Under the pieces are notes generated by a model. The model was not told the origin of the DNA. It was given only the letters and a program-made list of their open reading frames with translations, and made no database searches. 64,000 nucleotides of DNA from Dickeya dianthicola NCPPB 453 (lineage in GTDB: Bacteria > Pseudomonadota > Gammaproteobacteria > Enterobacterales > Enterobacteriaceae). The stretch spans positions 1,574,913-1,638,912 of the forward strand of contig NZ_CM001841.1 in NCBI RefSeq assembly GCF_000365305.1, read 5' to 3'. Below are positions 7,855 through 17,053 of the stretch, one piece after another. The first letter of the stretch is position 1, and the number at the start of each line of letters is the position of its first letter. The position numbers were made by a program, and so were the translations under genes.

Positions 7855-10635
7855 ATGCCACTGCATGATACCTCGCGCCGTCGTTTCATCCGTAACGGCG
7901 CCTTGCTGGCGCTGTCGGCGCCGCTGTGGAACCGGGCGCTGGCGGCGCGCACGCCGGGCGCAGGCGCGGCTGCCGACGCTACGCCGACGGTCCGGCTCAA
8001 CTGGCTGGAACGGCAACCGCCCGCCAGCTTCGGCGGCGTGACCTGGGGCGTGCCCTGGCCGCAAGGGCAAGTGCCCGCCGACAGCGGTTTCGTGCTGGGC
8101 GAAGACGGCCAGGCGGATCGCGCGTTACAGAGCTGGCCGCTGGCCTACTGGCCGGACGGCTCGCTGAAGTGGTCGGCCCACGCGCTTGGCGCCGAGCACC
8201 CGCCCGGTCACCGGCTGTCGCTGCGCCCCGCGCCGCCGTCTGCCGCAACCGGCGGCGCTATCGTCACCGAAACGGCGCAACACTGGGTGGTGGATACCGG
8301 CCGGCTGCGCTGTCAGGTGCCGAAAAACGGCGAACGATTGATTGATGAACTGCGGCAGGACGGCTGGCTGGCGCTCGGCAACGCTCGGCTGGTGTTGCAG
8401 ATCCAGTCCGGCGAAGGGACGGACGGGCCGCTGACGGTGCAGGCGTTTCAGGGGCAGGCTACGCACGTTACGCTGGAGCAGAACGGGCCGCAGCGCGCGG
8501 TCATCGCCCTGCGCGGCGTGCATCGTCATGCCGCGGCGGATGGCGTCACTCGTCTGCCGTTTGTGGTGCGGCTCTATTTCTATGCCGGCTCGGCGTCGCT
8601 GCGCCTGCTGCACACCATTATTTATGATGGCGATGAGCGGCAGACGTTCATCAAAGGGTTGGGGGTGGCGTTTGATGCGCCGCAGCAGGGCGAACTGCAT
8701 GACCGCCACATACGCTTCACCTCGGCGCAGGGCGGCCTGTTTCGGGAGGCGGTGCGTGGCCTGACCGGCTTGCGGCGCGATCCCGGCGAGGCGGTGGTTG
8801 CCGCGCAACTGGCCGGCAAGGCCACGCCGCCGGTCACGCAGTTTCCCCCGGCGGTGGGTAAGCGGCTGGACTACATTCCGACCTTCGGCAGTTACCGGCT
8901 GACCCAGCATCACCCCGACGGCTATCAGATCCACAAACGCACCGCCGCCGGGCAGGGCTGGCTGCTGTCCGCCACCGGGCAGCGGGCTTCCGGCACCGGC
9001 TATCTGGGGTCGCCCACCGGCGGGGTGGCGTTCGGCATCCGCCATTTCTGGCAGAGCTACCCGGCCTGTCTGGAGATTCAGCGGGCGCATACCGACCTGG
9101 CGACGATCACGCTGTGGCTGTGGTCGCCGTACGCGGAGCCGATGGATCTGCGCTTCTACCACGACGGCATGGGGCAGGAGAGTACCGAACAGCAGCGCGA
9201 GGCGCTGGAGATCACCTACGAGGATTACGAACCGGGATTCGCCACCCCGGAAGGCGTCGCCCGCACCAGCGAACTGTTTCTCGACGTGTTGCCCGCCACG
9301 CCGGACAGCGACACCCTGCTGGCGATAGCCCGCCGTCATCAGCAGCCGCCGCTGCTGGTGGCCGCCGGCGCCGATTTGCAGCGGGCCGGCGCGTTTGGCC
9401 CGGTATGGTCGCCGGCCGCGCCGGGGCATCAGCCGCCGCCGGCGTTGGACGCACAACTGGCGTGGTATTTCGATTTCTATCAGCAGGAAGTGGAACAGCG
9501 GAAATGGTACGGCTTCTGGGATTTTGGCGACGTGATGCACACCTACGATGGCGATCGCCATGTCTGGCGGTATGACGTGGGCGGCTACGCCTGGGATAAC
9601 TCGGAGCTGAGCACCGATCTGTGGCTGTGGTATTACTTTCTGCGTAGCGGCCGGGCGGACGTGTTCCGCATGGCGGAAGCCATGACCCGTCACACTGGTG
9701 AAGTGGACGTGCATCATGCCGGGCGTTTCCAGCCGCTTGGGTCGCGCCACAACGTGCGCCATTGGGGCGATAGCGCCAAGCAGTTGCGCATCTCCACTGT
9801 GGCAAACCGCCGTTTTTTGTATTACCTGACCGCGGATGAGCGCATCGGCGAATTGATGGATGAGCAGGTAGACGCACTGCGCACCCTACAACGGGTGATG
9901 CCGGGCCGCAAGATCGGCCAGCAACCGCCAACTGGCGAGCATCTGGTCAGCCTCTATTTCGGCACCGATTGGGGCGCCGTGGCAGCCGCCTGGCTGACCG
10001 CCTGGGAACGGCGACATGATGCGGCGATACGCGATCGTCTACTCAATAGCATGCAGTCGATCGCCGCCCAGCCGCACGGTTTCTTTACCGGACTGGCGGA
10101 GATGGACCCGGATACCGGGCTATTCCAGCCGGCAGCGGCCGATCAGCTGTTTATTTCGCATTTGAGCGCGGTGTTCGGGCTGGCGGAGGTGTGTGCCGAA
10201 CTGTTGCAGGTGCTGCCGGACCCGGCGTTCGAGCGCGTCTGGCTAGACTATTGTCGCCTGTACAACGACCCGAAGGCGCTGAGCGCGTTTGTCGGCCAGC
10301 CGGTGAAAAAACGCAATCTGGTGCAGGGCCATGCCCGGCTGAGCGCGTTCGCCGGCTGGCGTCAGCGCGACAAGGCGCTGATTCGGCGCGCCTGGCGCGA
10401 GTTTGCGGACGGCGAGGGCGGCATTGTCCACCCCAACCGGCGGGTACGGCTGCTCACGCCGCCCGCGGTGCTCTATCCGGTGAAAGAAGCGCAGATAGAT
10501 TCTTCCATCGATCAGCGTTCCGGCAGCACTGGCGTCACCAATTTGTCTACCAATGCGGTGGCGCAGTGGGGGCTGACCGCCATCGCTATGCTGGCGCTGG
10601 CGGGAGACGCGCCGCCCAAGACGCCATTCAGATAA
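7855..10635 (+). CDS. Tat-exported YetA/PcRGLX-like protein (rhamnogalacturonan-lyase-like)
   Basis: This is a 926-aa protein. I chose the ATG at 7855 after a GAGGAG site ten bases upstream; the longer in-frame start overlaps the receptor gene. The N-terminus has a twin-arginine signal (SRRRFIRN then ALLALSAPLW), implying export of a folded protein to the periplasm. The next region (PLAYWPDGSLKW) and the C-terminal half (DFGDVMHTYD, YDVGGYAWDN, SRHNVRHWGDS) resemble the YetA/PcRGLX family, related to exo-rhamnogalacturonan lyases. The family match is from memory of motifs. It could act on a pectic or other glycan carrying the imported sulfur group; activity is unproven. Confidence 0.7.
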   Translation: MPLHDTSRRRFIRNGALLALSAPLWNRALAARTPGAGAAADATPTVRLNWLERQPPASFGGVTWGVPWPQGQVPADSGFVLGEDGQADRALQSWPLAYWPDGSLKWSAHALGAEHPPGHRLSLRPAPPSAATGGAIVTETAQHWVVDTGRLRCQVPKNGERLIDELRQDGWLALGNARLVLQIQSGEGTDGPLTVQAFQGQATHVTLEQNGPQRAVIALRGVHRHAAADGVTRLPFVVRLYFYAGSASLRLLHTIIYDGDERQTFIKGLGVAFDAPQQGELHDRHIRFTSAQGGLFREAVRGLTGLRRDPGEAVVAAQLAGKATPPVTQFPPAVGKRLDYIPTFGSYRLTQHHPDGYQIHKRTAAGQGWLLSATGQRASGTGYLGSPTGGVAFGIRHFWQSYPACLEIQRAHTDLATITLWLWSPYAEPMDLRFYHDGMGQESTEQQREALEITYEDYEPGFATPEGVARTSELFLDVLPATPDSDTLLAIARRHQQPPLLVAAGADLQRAGAFGPVWSPAAPGHQPPPALDAQLAWYFDFYQQEVEQRKWYGFWDFGDVMHTYDGDRHVWRYDVGGYAWDNSELSTDLWLWYYFLRSGRADVFRMAEAMTRHTGEVDVHHAGRFQPLGSRHNVRHWGDSAKQLRISTVANRRFLYYLTADERIGELMDEQVDALRTLQRVMPGRKIGQQPPTGEHLVSLYFGTDWGAVAAAWLTAWERRHDAAIRDRLLNSMQSIAAQPHGFFTGLAEMDPDTGLFQPAAADQLFISHLSAVFGLAEVCAELLQVLPDPAFERVWLDYCRLYNDPKALSAFVGQPVKKRNLVQGHARLSAFAGWRQRDKALIRRAWREFADGEGGIVHPNRRVRLLTPPAVLYPVKEAQIDSSIDQRSGSTGVTNLSTNAVAQWGLTAIAMLALAGDAPPKTPFR

Positions 10636-10699
10636 CGACGGCACGAAGAATTACGCCTGCCGCAGCAGGCTTCAACAACACATCATCAGGACATCATCA

Positions 10700-11398
10700 A
10701 TGACGGACACAGGCTATAGCGCACAGATCACGGTCATGGAAAGCCTCGCCGATCAGGCGATTAGCGCTGCCACAGCAGGCGACGCCCATCAGTTTGCGTT
10801 TCAATGGTCGCAATCGGCTGACGGAACACCGTTGCGCTGGCGGGTGGAGCAGGAGGAGCCGGCGCGCACCCGTGTCAGCAGCGACGAACACACGCTGACG
10901 CTGGATGCCGCCGCCGGGCTGACGGTGTGGCTCGATAAGCCGCTGTCCGGTACTTACCGCATCAGTTATCTGCGCGAAGTCCTGCTGCAGGGGCAACCGA
11001 ACGATCGGCTTTCCGATCTTAATCAGTTTTGGGCGGCGCGGGATCCGGCCCGCGCGTCGTTGTTCACCCGCCACGGCGTGTTGGGCGAATACGATAATCT
11101 GGCGCTGTATTACGTGGGCATGGGCGGCAACTGGAACAGCACCACCCGTTTTCGCGACTACAACGGCCGCGGCGAGCGGCAACTGCTGGGGGAATTCAGC
11201 GATGAAGCGCATCTGTTGCGCGCCGGGCATCGTTATCGGGTGACCATTGAAGTGGACCGCACCGAAACCCGTTTCCTTGTCGATAACCAACTCTATTTTC
11301 GCGCCCACTATGCCGAACCGCCCGCTGGCGGCTATTTCGGCCTGCGGACGGTGTTTTCCCGGCAGACGATCAGCGAGTTCAGCGTTACGCCGCTGTAG
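10700..11398 (+). CDS. DUF6250-like, probable concanavalin-fold glycan-binding protein
   Basis: This 232-aa protein has no evident signal peptide. The ATG at 10700 has CAGGA nine bases upstream. It shows beta-rich sequence with SDLNQFWAAR, NWNSTTRFRDYNG and FLVDNQLYFRAHY, and ends in PPAGGYFGLRT. These features recall small lectin-like (LamG or jelly-roll) proteins of rhamnogalacturonan loci such as YesU. It follows the YetA-like gene by 64 bp and ends overlapping the convergent LysR gene by 14 bp. The pairing of a YetA-like and a YesU/DUF6250-like protein hints at carbohydrate recognition. The assignment is tentative, and cytoplasmic location is inferred from the lack of a signal. Confidence 0.55.
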   Translation: MTDTGYSAQITVMESLADQAISAATAGDAHQFAFQWSQSADGTPLRWRVEQEEPARTRVSSDEHTLTLDAAAGLTVWLDKPLSGTYRISYLREVLLQGQPNDRLSDLNQFWAARDPARASLFTRHGVLGEYDNLALYYVGMGGNWNSTTRFRDYNGRGERQLLGEFSDEAHLLRAGHRYRVTIEVDRTETRFLVDNQLYFRAHYAEPPAGGYFGLRTVFSRQTISEFSVTPL

Positions 11399-12326
11399 AG
11401 CCGGAGGCGCTGGCGCGATGCGGCGCCTGATCCACCTGCAAAAACATGGCGATCAGCCGCTGCGACAGCCACGACAGGCGGGAGTCGGCGCGGCTGACGA
11501 TGCCGTAATGGGTGTAAAACTCGTCGGTGTCGTCATCCAGCCCGGTGATTTTCAGCATGTGGATGCCGTCCGGCGGCTGCTGCAACGGCCCGTGGCGGTG
11601 ATTGGTGGTGCCGATGGCGTCGGACTGGCGGATCACATCCAGCAGGCTGTAGCCGTTTTCGCACTCAATGCTGGTGCGGATATCCTGCTGACCGCTCAGC
11701 CGCACCAGCGCCTGGCGCAGGTTGGGCGGGCGCACGGTGGCCGCCAGCGGGTAGCTGAATAGCTGCTCGACGCTGATTTCATCAAACGCGGCCAGCGGAT
11801 GCCCCCGACGGCAGCAAAAGCCCCAGCGATGCTGGCTCAGCGGCTGCACGTTGTAGCGGGCGTCCAGCTCGAAATGGCGGGTATCGGCGACGATAAAGGT
11901 AAACTCTTCCGCCATCAGGCGTTGCCCTAGCGCCTGCCAGTTATCGACCCGGAACACCAGCCGCACCCGCGGATACTGGCGGGAGAACGCGCCGATCACC
12001 TGCGGCATCAGCCAGGCCGCCGGCGCCGGGCCGCAGCCAAAATGCACCTCGCCGCTCTCTTTTTCGCTGAACTGCTCGATGTCGTTGATCAAATCCTGCG
12101 CATAACCGGTGAGGCGGCGGGCGTGTTCCAGCACCAGCAGCCCTTTCTTGGTGGGTTCCAGATGATGGTGGCGGTCGATCAGCCGCGCGCCCACGCTTTG
12201 CTCCAGCGACTGGATGCTGCGGCTGAACGCCGACTGTGAAATGTTCATGGCCTGCGCCGCCGAAGTAAAATTCCGGTGCTCGATCAACGCAATAAAGTGG
12301 CGTAACTGACGCAGGTCGATGTTCAT
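11385..12326 (-). CDS. LysR-type regulator of module A (SftR/Cbl-like role)
   Basis: This 313-aa protein has an N-terminal winged helix (about 1-60: LRQLRHFIALIEHRNFTSAAQAMNIS begins it) and a LysR effector domain with GEVHFGCGPAPAAWLMPQV. It is clearly paralogous to the regulator at 23644-24570, which has the matching GELVFGCGPAPAAALIPRA. LysR proteins such as Cbl, CysB and SftR control organosulfur use in other Proteobacteria. It is convergent with the receptor operon, so its target is probably the divergent region 3934-4417. No target site could be defined from one copy. Confidence 0.85.
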   Translation of the reverse strand: MNIDLRQLRHFIALIEHRNFTSAAQAMNISQSAFSRSIQSLEQSVGARLIDRHHHLEPTKKGLLVLEHARRLTGYAQDLINDIEQFSEKESGEVHFGCGPAPAAWLMPQVIGAFSRQYPRVRLVFRVDNWQALGQRLMAEEFTFIVADTRHFELDARYNVQPLSQHRWGFCCRRGHPLAAFDEISVEQLFSYPLAATVRPPNLRQALVRLSGQQDIRTSIECENGYSLLDVIRQSDAIGTTNHRHGPLQQPPDGIHMLKITGLDDDTDEFYTHYGIVSRADSRLSWLSQRLIAMFLQVDQAPHRASASGSTAA

Positions 12327-12459
12327 GGCATTCAGGGTAATGTTGTGCGGCGGACAGACAGACTGAGCAGGCTAGCAGCCTGACGCCCCCGTCAACAAAT
12401 AACCAATACGGCGGCCATATTACGGGGTGTTATATGTCTGCGTTCGGGCGGGAAGAGCG

Positions 12460-12481
12460 CCCCTCCCGCCGGCGGGAGGGG
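12460..12481 (-). terminator. Perfect GC-rich palindrome after the DUF2076 gene
   Basis: CCCCTCCCGCC at 12460-12470 is followed directly by its exact reverse complement at 12471-12481. It lies 7 bp beyond the stop codon of the leftward DUF2076 gene. The transcript could fold into a strong hairpin and end transcription or protect the 3' end. No T-run follows on the minus strand, so intrinsic termination is uncertain. Confidence 0.5.
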
Positions 12482-12488
12482 ACGGGGA

Positions 12489-13265
12489 CTAGACGTAGGA
12501 ATCGTCGTCGTCGTAGGAATCATCGGCCGCGAAATCGCCGTAGTCGTTACCCTGCGGTTCGTCGCCGGCGTTGTTGTTCCAAAGGTTGTTGCCGGCGCCG
12601 GTGCCGTTGAAGGTATCCAGATTATCCGCGCCGAAATCCCGGAAGCTGTCGCTGACATTACCCAGCGGATTCTCGTTGAGCATCGGCGTTTCGTTGATGA
12701 TGTTGACGATTTCTTCCGGCTGCGAGCGGTGGAACATGCCGGTCAGCATGTCGGCCAGCACCACGCCGCCCGCCACGCCGGCGGCGGTCTGCAACGCGCC
12801 GCTCAGAAAACCGCCCGCGCGGGACGGCGCCGGTTGCGCATAGCCCGGCGCAGGCTGGCCGTAACCCGGTGCCGGCGGCGTATACCCCATCGGCTGGCCG
12901 TAGCCGGCTGGTTGACCATACCCGGCCGGCTGTGACGGTTGGGCAGGCTGCGGCGCGCTGCTGCGACCGCCGCCGCCAAACAGACCGGCCAGAAAACCGC
13001 CGCTGTTTTGTTGCGGGCGAGCCGCGGCTTCTTGTTTCAGCCGGTTAATTTCGGCTTCCAGCTCTTTCACCCGTTGATCCAGCTGTTTCAGCGCCGCTTC
13101 CTGAATAATCATCGCCTGCGCCATGTAGTAAGGCGCGGCAGGCTGCTGGCGAATGTAGTCATTGATTTGCTGTTCTGCCTTGAGATCCCGAGGGCCCGTG
13201 TTAGTTTCGGCTGTTTTTAGTCGGTTAAACAGACCATCAATAAGGCGTTGTTCTTCAGATTGCAT
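12489..13265 (-). CDS. DUF2076 family protein
   Basis: This 258-aa protein begins MQSEEQRLIDGLFNRLKTAE, the typical start of the DUF2076 family (COG3416). A short coiled coil (about residues 62-85, LDQRVKELEAEINRLKQEAA) follows. The middle has a Gly-Tyr-Gln-Pro repeat stretch (PAGYGQPAGYGQPMGY) and a Gly/Ala hydrophobic segment (ALQTAAGVAGGVVLADML). The tail is very acidic (DDSYDDDDSYV). The function of the family is unknown. It is a single-gene unit between the module A regulator and the dioxygenase gene, and nothing visible links it to sulfur use. Confidence 0.8.
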   Translation of the reverse strand: MQSEEQRLIDGLFNRLKTAETNTGPRDLKAEQQINDYIRQQPAAPYYMAQAMIIQEAALKQLDQRVKELEAEINRLKQEAAARPQQNSGGFLAGLFGGGGRSSAPQPAQPSQPAGYGQPAGYGQPMGYTPPAPGYGQPAPGYAQPAPSRAGGFLSGALQTAAGVAGGVVLADMLTGMFHRSQPEEIVNIINETPMLNENPLGNVSDSFRDFGADNLDTFNGTGAGNNLWNNNAGDEPQGNDYGDFAADDSYDDDDSYV

Positions 13266-13677
13266 AGGATTACCTCAAGAGATATCGGATAGCGGGCCCG
13301 CTCAATCAGGCCGGCCCTGCGGCTGTTTTGTCACACCCTTCGCCGCCATCCTACTGGGTTCCGGCAGGCTAATACATGATTGTCGGGTAAAGCTGCTTAC
13401 AAATTTGTTACCAATTACGGCAAATTCGCGTCGGTTGCTCTGCAAATTTCCGTCTTATCTTTGCCGCTATTGATATTTTACCTGCATCGGGAATTGGTGA
13501 TTAATACCCCTCAGACGTCTTCGCCGTTACGGCTTGATGACGCCGTCTTTTGGGTTCGTTTTACGAGCCGGTTTCCTGAATGATCGACGTGAGGAATCAC
13601 CATGTCCCGTTTGTGTTGTTGCGGTTGCTCCATGCCGAATGTCTCGACATTGGTTAATTTTATTGATGGAGTCCGCC
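13266..13677. other. Promoter region between DUF2076 gene and dioxygenase-metQNI unit
   Basis: A divergent 412-bp region with no credible coding frame. It must hold the promoters of both flanking units. The only recognisable element is a perfect AGACGTCT octamer at 13513-13520, listed separately. A GATGGAG ribosome site immediately precedes the dioxygenase ATG at 13678. Confidence 0.55.
13513..13520. promoter_or_regulatory. Possible MetJ box
   Basis: AGACGTCT is the exact octamer of the MetJ (methionine repressor) operator in enterobacteria. It lies about 160 bp upstream of the dioxygenase-metQNI unit. Functional MetJ sites contain at least two adjacent octamers. The flanking octamers here match poorly, so this may be a chance palindrome. 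Confidence 0.3.
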
Positions 13678-14712
13678 ATGAGCCAACCTGTTTCCCTGCC
13701 TGTACTCGACTTTTCCCTGCTTGACGGCAATGCCCGGCAACGTGCCGATTTTTTGCAACGCCTGAATCACGCCGCGCGTGAAACCGGCTTTTTCTATCTG
13801 ACCCACCACGGCGCCGCCCCGGAACTGCAACAACGCGTTCAACGGCTGTCGCGCGCTTTTTTTGCCTTGCCGGAGGCGGAAAAGCAGCGAGTGGCGATGA
13901 TCCACTCCCCCCATTTTCGTGGCTACAACTTCGCTGGCGCGGAGCGTACCTGCAGCGAACCAGACTGGCGCGAACAGTTTGATATCGGGGCGGAGCGTCC
14001 GCCGCTGCGCCTGTTGTCCGGCGATCCCGCCTGGCGACGGTTACAGGGACCGAACCAGTGGCCGGCATCGCTGCCGGAGCTGAAAATCGCGCTGCTGGAG
14101 TGGCAGCAAACCCTGACCCGTATTTCACTGCGCTTATTGCGGGCTTTCGCTGAAGTGCTGGGGCTGCCGGTAACCGCGTTTGATGCGCTGTACGGCGATA
14201 AACCCAGCGAGCATATCAAGCTGATTCGCTACCCCGGCCGGGTGACGGCGGACAGCCGGCAAGGCGTCGGCGCGCACAAGGATTCCGGTTTCCTGACGCT
14301 GCTGTTGCAAGACCAGCAGTCCGGTTTGCAGGTGGAGGTCGAGCCGGATCACTGGGTGGAGGCGCACCCGCTGCCGGGGTCGTTTGTGGTCAATATCGGC
14401 GAACTGCTGGAGCTGGCGACCGACGGCTATCTGCGCGCCACCGTACACCGGGTGGTGTCGCCGCCGGCCAGTCAGGAACGGCTGTCGGTGGCTTTTTTCC
14501 TCGGCGCGCAACTGGATGCGGTAGTGCCGGTGTTTCCGCTGTCGCCGGCGCTGGCGGAGCTGGCGCACGGGCCGGCCAGCGACCCCAACAACCCACTGTT
14601 GCGCGACGTGGGCTGGAACTACCTGAAAGGGCGCCTGCGCTCTCACCCGGAAGTGGCTAAGCGCTACTACGGCGATGTGTTGCAGGCGCAGCGGCAGGCG
14701 GTTACCGCCTGA
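13678..14712 (+). CDS. 2-oxoglutarate/Fe(II) dioxygenase, isopenicillin N synthase-like
   Basis: This 344-aa protein starts at MSQPVSLP (ATG 13678, GGAG site upstream); the longer in-frame extension is Cys-rich, untypical and rejected. The N-terminal DIOX_N region has ARETGFFYLTHHG. The catalytic core carries the iron ligands His and Asp in GAHKDSGFLTLL and His in ATVHRVVSP, plus RLSVAFF for 2-oxoglutarate binding. Such enzymes hydroxylate or oxidatively cleave small molecules; AtsK and TauD release sulfite or sulfate this way, but they are a different subfamily. It lies 43 bp upstream of a MetQNI-type transporter, so the imported compound is probably its substrate. The substrate is not identifiable. 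Confidence 0.82.
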   Translation: MSQPVSLPVLDFSLLDGNARQRADFLQRLNHAARETGFFYLTHHGAAPELQQRVQRLSRAFFALPEAEKQRVAMIHSPHFRGYNFAGAERTCSEPDWREQFDIGAERPPLRLLSGDPAWRRLQGPNQWPASLPELKIALLEWQQTLTRISLRLLRAFAEVLGLPVTAFDALYGDKPSEHIKLIRYPGRVTADSRQGVGAHKDSGFLTLLLQDQQSGLQVEVEPDHWVEAHPLPGSFVVNIGELLELATDGYLRATVHRVVSPPASQERLSVAFFLGAQLDAVVPVFPLSPALAELAHGPASDPNNPLLRDVGWNYLKGRLRSHPEVAKRYYGDVLQAQRQAVTA

Positions 14713-14755
14713 GTTCGGTTAGTCATCAAAATGAAAATCATCAAGGGATAACAAA

Positions 14756-15562
14756 ATGAAAAATCATAATTTTTTTGCTCTGACGGCGATGGCATTGGCA
14801 ATGGGACTGTCGGTATCGGCTCAGGCGGCCGATGCCTTGCGGGTAGCGGCGGACCCGGTGCCGCATGCGGAAATTCTGGCGCAGATTCAAAAGGCGGATC
14901 CGTCGCTGAAGCTGAAGGTGGTGGAACTGAGCGGCAACGTTAACGCCAACGAATTGCTGGCCAGCGGCGACGTGGACGCCAACTACTTCCAGCATGTGCC
15001 TTATCTGCGCGATCAGGAAAACGCGCTGGGCAAAAAATTCGTGGTGGCGGCCACGGTGCATATCGAACCACTGGGGATTTATTCCCGCAAATACAAGTCT
15101 CTCCACGAGGTGAAGGAGAACGCCACCGTGGCGGTGCCGAACAACGTCACCAACCTCAGCCGGGCGCTGTACCTGTTGCAGGGGCAGGGGCTGATCAAAC
15201 TCAAAGCGGGTTATAACGACCCGGCGAAAGATCAGGCGACGCCGAAAGATATCGCCGACAACCCGAAGAAACTGAAGATCAAAGAGATTGAATCGGCGCA
15301 GATCCCCCGTTCGCTGGATGACGTCGACCTGGCGGTGATCAACGGCAATTACGCGCTGGAAGCCGGGCTGGTGCCATCCCGCGATGCGCTGGGGCTGGAG
15401 AGCGCCAGCCACAACCCGTACGCCAACATTCTGGTGACCACGCCGGCGCTGCAAAACGACCCGCGCATCAAACAACTGGCGAAGGATTTGGAGTCCAAAG
15501 CCACGGCCGACTTCATCAGCCAGCGTTATAAAGGGTCGGTGATTGCGGTGGCGGGGCAATAA
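14756..15562 (+). CDS. MetQ/NlpA-family substrate-binding protein
   Basis: This 268-aa protein has a signal peptide (about residues 1-24, LSVSAQAAD) with no lipobox Cys, unlike E. coli MetQ, so it is probably soluble in the periplasm. The NlpA-type body includes VPHAEILAQI, GDVDANYFQHVPYL and ATVHIEPLGIYS. An AAGGGATAA ribosome site precedes the start. It is followed 3 bp later by an ATPase and a permease gene. The family carries methionine and related sulfur compounds. The dioxygenase neighbour suggests an unusual thioether or sulfonate ligand rather than methionine itself; that is inference. Confidence 0.85.
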   Translation: MKNHNFFALTAMALAMGLSVSAQAADALRVAADPVPHAEILAQIQKADPSLKLKVVELSGNVNANELLASGDVDANYFQHVPYLRDQENALGKKFVVAATVHIEPLGIYSRKYKSLHEVKENATVAVPNNVTNLSRALYLLQGQGLIKLKAGYNDPAKDQATPKDIADNPKKLKIKEIESAQIPRSLDDVDLAVINGNYALEAGLVPSRDALGLESASHNPYANILVTTPALQNDPRIKQLAKDLESKATADFISQRYKGSVIAVAGQ

Positions 15563-15565
15563 CGC

Positions 15566-16357
15566 ATGATTCGCATCGAACGGCTGGGGAAACGCTATCC
15601 GGGCTGCGCGCAGCCCGCGCTGGAGAATGTGTCGCTGACCATTCCGTCAGGCGCGGTGTACGGCATTCTCGGGCGTAGCGGCGCGGGCAAGAGCACGTTG
15701 ATTCGTTGCCTCAATTTGCTGGAGCGGCCCACCTCGGGCCGTATTCTGATGGACGACTGCGACATCGCCCGCCTGTCGCCGCGGGCGTTGCGCCAGCAGC
15801 GTCAGCGCACCGGCATGATTTTCCAGCATTTCAATTTGCTGCACGCCCGTACCGTGCGCGATAACGTGGCGGTGCCGCTGGAAATCGCCGGGGTCGACAG
15901 GCGCGAGCGGGAGGCGCGCGTGACGGAGTTGCTGGCGTTAGTCGGGTTAAGCGACAAAGCGCCGGCCTATCCGTCGCAGCTGTCCGGCGGGCAGAAACAG
16001 CGGGTCGGCATCGCCCGCGCGCTGGCGGCCCAGCCGCGTTATTTGCTGTGCGATGAGGCCACCAGCGCGCTCGACCCGGAAACCACCGCGTCGATCCTGG
16101 CGCTGCTGGCCGATATCAACCGACAACTGGGGCTGACCATTGTGCTGATCACCCATGAGCTGGAAGTGGTCAAAGCTATTTGCGATCACGCCGCGTTGCT
16201 GGAGCAAGGCCGGGTGGCGGAAAGCGGCGCGCTGCGAACGCTGCTGGCGGACCCGGCTTCCCGCCTGAGACAGGCGCTGTTGCCGGATCTGGACGCCGAG
16301 CGCGCGTTTTTGCGGCGGCACGGCGTAGAGGAGGGCGAGTTATGCAAAGTCGCCTGA
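15566..16357 (+). CDS. MetN-type ABC ATPase
   Basis: This 263-aa protein has Walker [10 protein letters not shown], the signature [15 protein letters not shown] and Walker [13 protein letters not shown]. It is shorter than E. coli MetN (343 aa) and lacks most of the C-terminal NIL ligand-sensing domain. Methionine feedback inhibition of transport, known for MetN, is therefore probably absent. It starts 3 bp after the binding-protein gene and overlaps the permease start by 16 bp. It powers the uptake system encoded with it. Confidence 0.88.
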   Translation: MIRIERLGKRYPGCAQPALENVSLTIPSGAVYGILGRSGAGKSTLIRCLNLLERPTSGRILMDDCDIARLSPRALRQQRQRTGMIFQHFNLLHARTVRDNVAVPLEIAGVDRREREARVTELLALVGLSDKAPAYPSQLSGGQKQRVGIARALAAQPRYLLCDEATSALDPETTASILALLADINRQLGLTIVLITHELEVVKAICDHAALLEQGRVAESGALRTLLADPASRLRQALLPDLDAERAFLRRHGVEEGELCKVA

Positions 16358-17013
16358 GCTGGGACGATTTCTTCCCGATTATGCTGAACGCGACGCTGGA
16401 AACCCTGTACATGGTGGGGCTGGCGGCGCTGTTTACCGTGCTGGTGGGGCTGCCGACCGGCGTGTTGCTGTTTATCAGCCGTCAATCGGGCATTATGCCG
16501 CTGCCGCGGGTGAACGCGGTGCTGGGCGGGGTGATCAACCTCGGGCGTTCGCTGCCGTTCGTGGTGCTGTTGATTGCTCTGATTCCGTTTACCCGCTGGG
16601 TGGTCGGCACTACGCTGGGCAGCACCGCCGCGGTGGTGCCGATTGCCGTCGGCGCGTTTCCGTTTTTCGCCCGCATTGTGGAAAACGCGCTGGACGAGGT
16701 GGACAGCGGCCGAGTAGAGGCGATTGTGTCGATGGGCGGCACCGTCTGGCATGTGATCACCAAGGCGCTGTTGCCGGAAGCCCTGCCGTCGATTCTGGCG
16801 GGCATCACGCTGACGGTGGTGATGCTGATTGGCTTTTCGTCAATGGCGGGGGTGATTGGCGGCGGCGGGCTGGGGGATCTGGCCATCCGCTACGGTTATC
16901 AACGCTTCAACCAGCAAGTGATGGCGGGGACGGTGATAGTGCTGGTGTTGCTGGTGCAACTGGTGCAGTCGCTGGGCGACCGGTTGGTACGGTCACTGGC
17001 CTACCGGCGCTAA
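16342..17013 (+). CDS. MetI-type ABC permease
   Basis: This 223-aa permease starts at [10 protein letters not shown] (ATG 16342, GAGGGCGAG site), inside the last codons of the ATPase gene. Five or so membrane segments fit MetI (217 aa in E. coli). The ATPase-docking region is near [23 protein letters not shown]. The segment [27 protein letters not shown] is highly characteristic of MetI proteins. It closes the unit dioxygenase-metQ-metN-metI and is followed by a hairpin at 17035-17053. Confidence 0.9.
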   Translation: MQSRLSWDDFFPIMLNATLETLYMVGLAALFTVLVGLPTGVLLFISRQSGIMPLPRVNAVLGGVINLGRSLPFVVLLIALIPFTRWVVGTTLGSTAAVVPIAVGAFPFFARIVENALDEVDSGRVEAIVSMGGTVWHVITKALLPEALPSILAGITLTVVMLIGFSSMAGVIGGGGLGDLAIRYGYQRFNQQVMAGTVIVLVLLVQLVQSLGDRLVRSLAYRR

Positions 17014-17034
17014 TCGCGGTTTTTCCTGCGTGAC

Positions 17035-17053
17035 GCGCCCGTCCGAAGGGCGC
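17035..17053 (+). terminator. Short GC hairpin after metI-type gene
   Basis: GCGCCC (17035-17040) can pair with GGGCGC (17048-17053) around a seven-base loop, 21 bp after the permease stop. The following TTATCCCC is only a weak T-tract, so efficient intrinsic termination is uncertain. Confidence 0.4.

Noticed and set aside
8125-9762. 545-codon minus-strand frame opposite the YetA-like gene
   Set aside because: It is antisense to a gene with clear Tat signal and family motifs. Its composition is Arg/Gln/His-rich, as expected for the shadow of a GC-rich gene, and it has no ribosome site or family motif.
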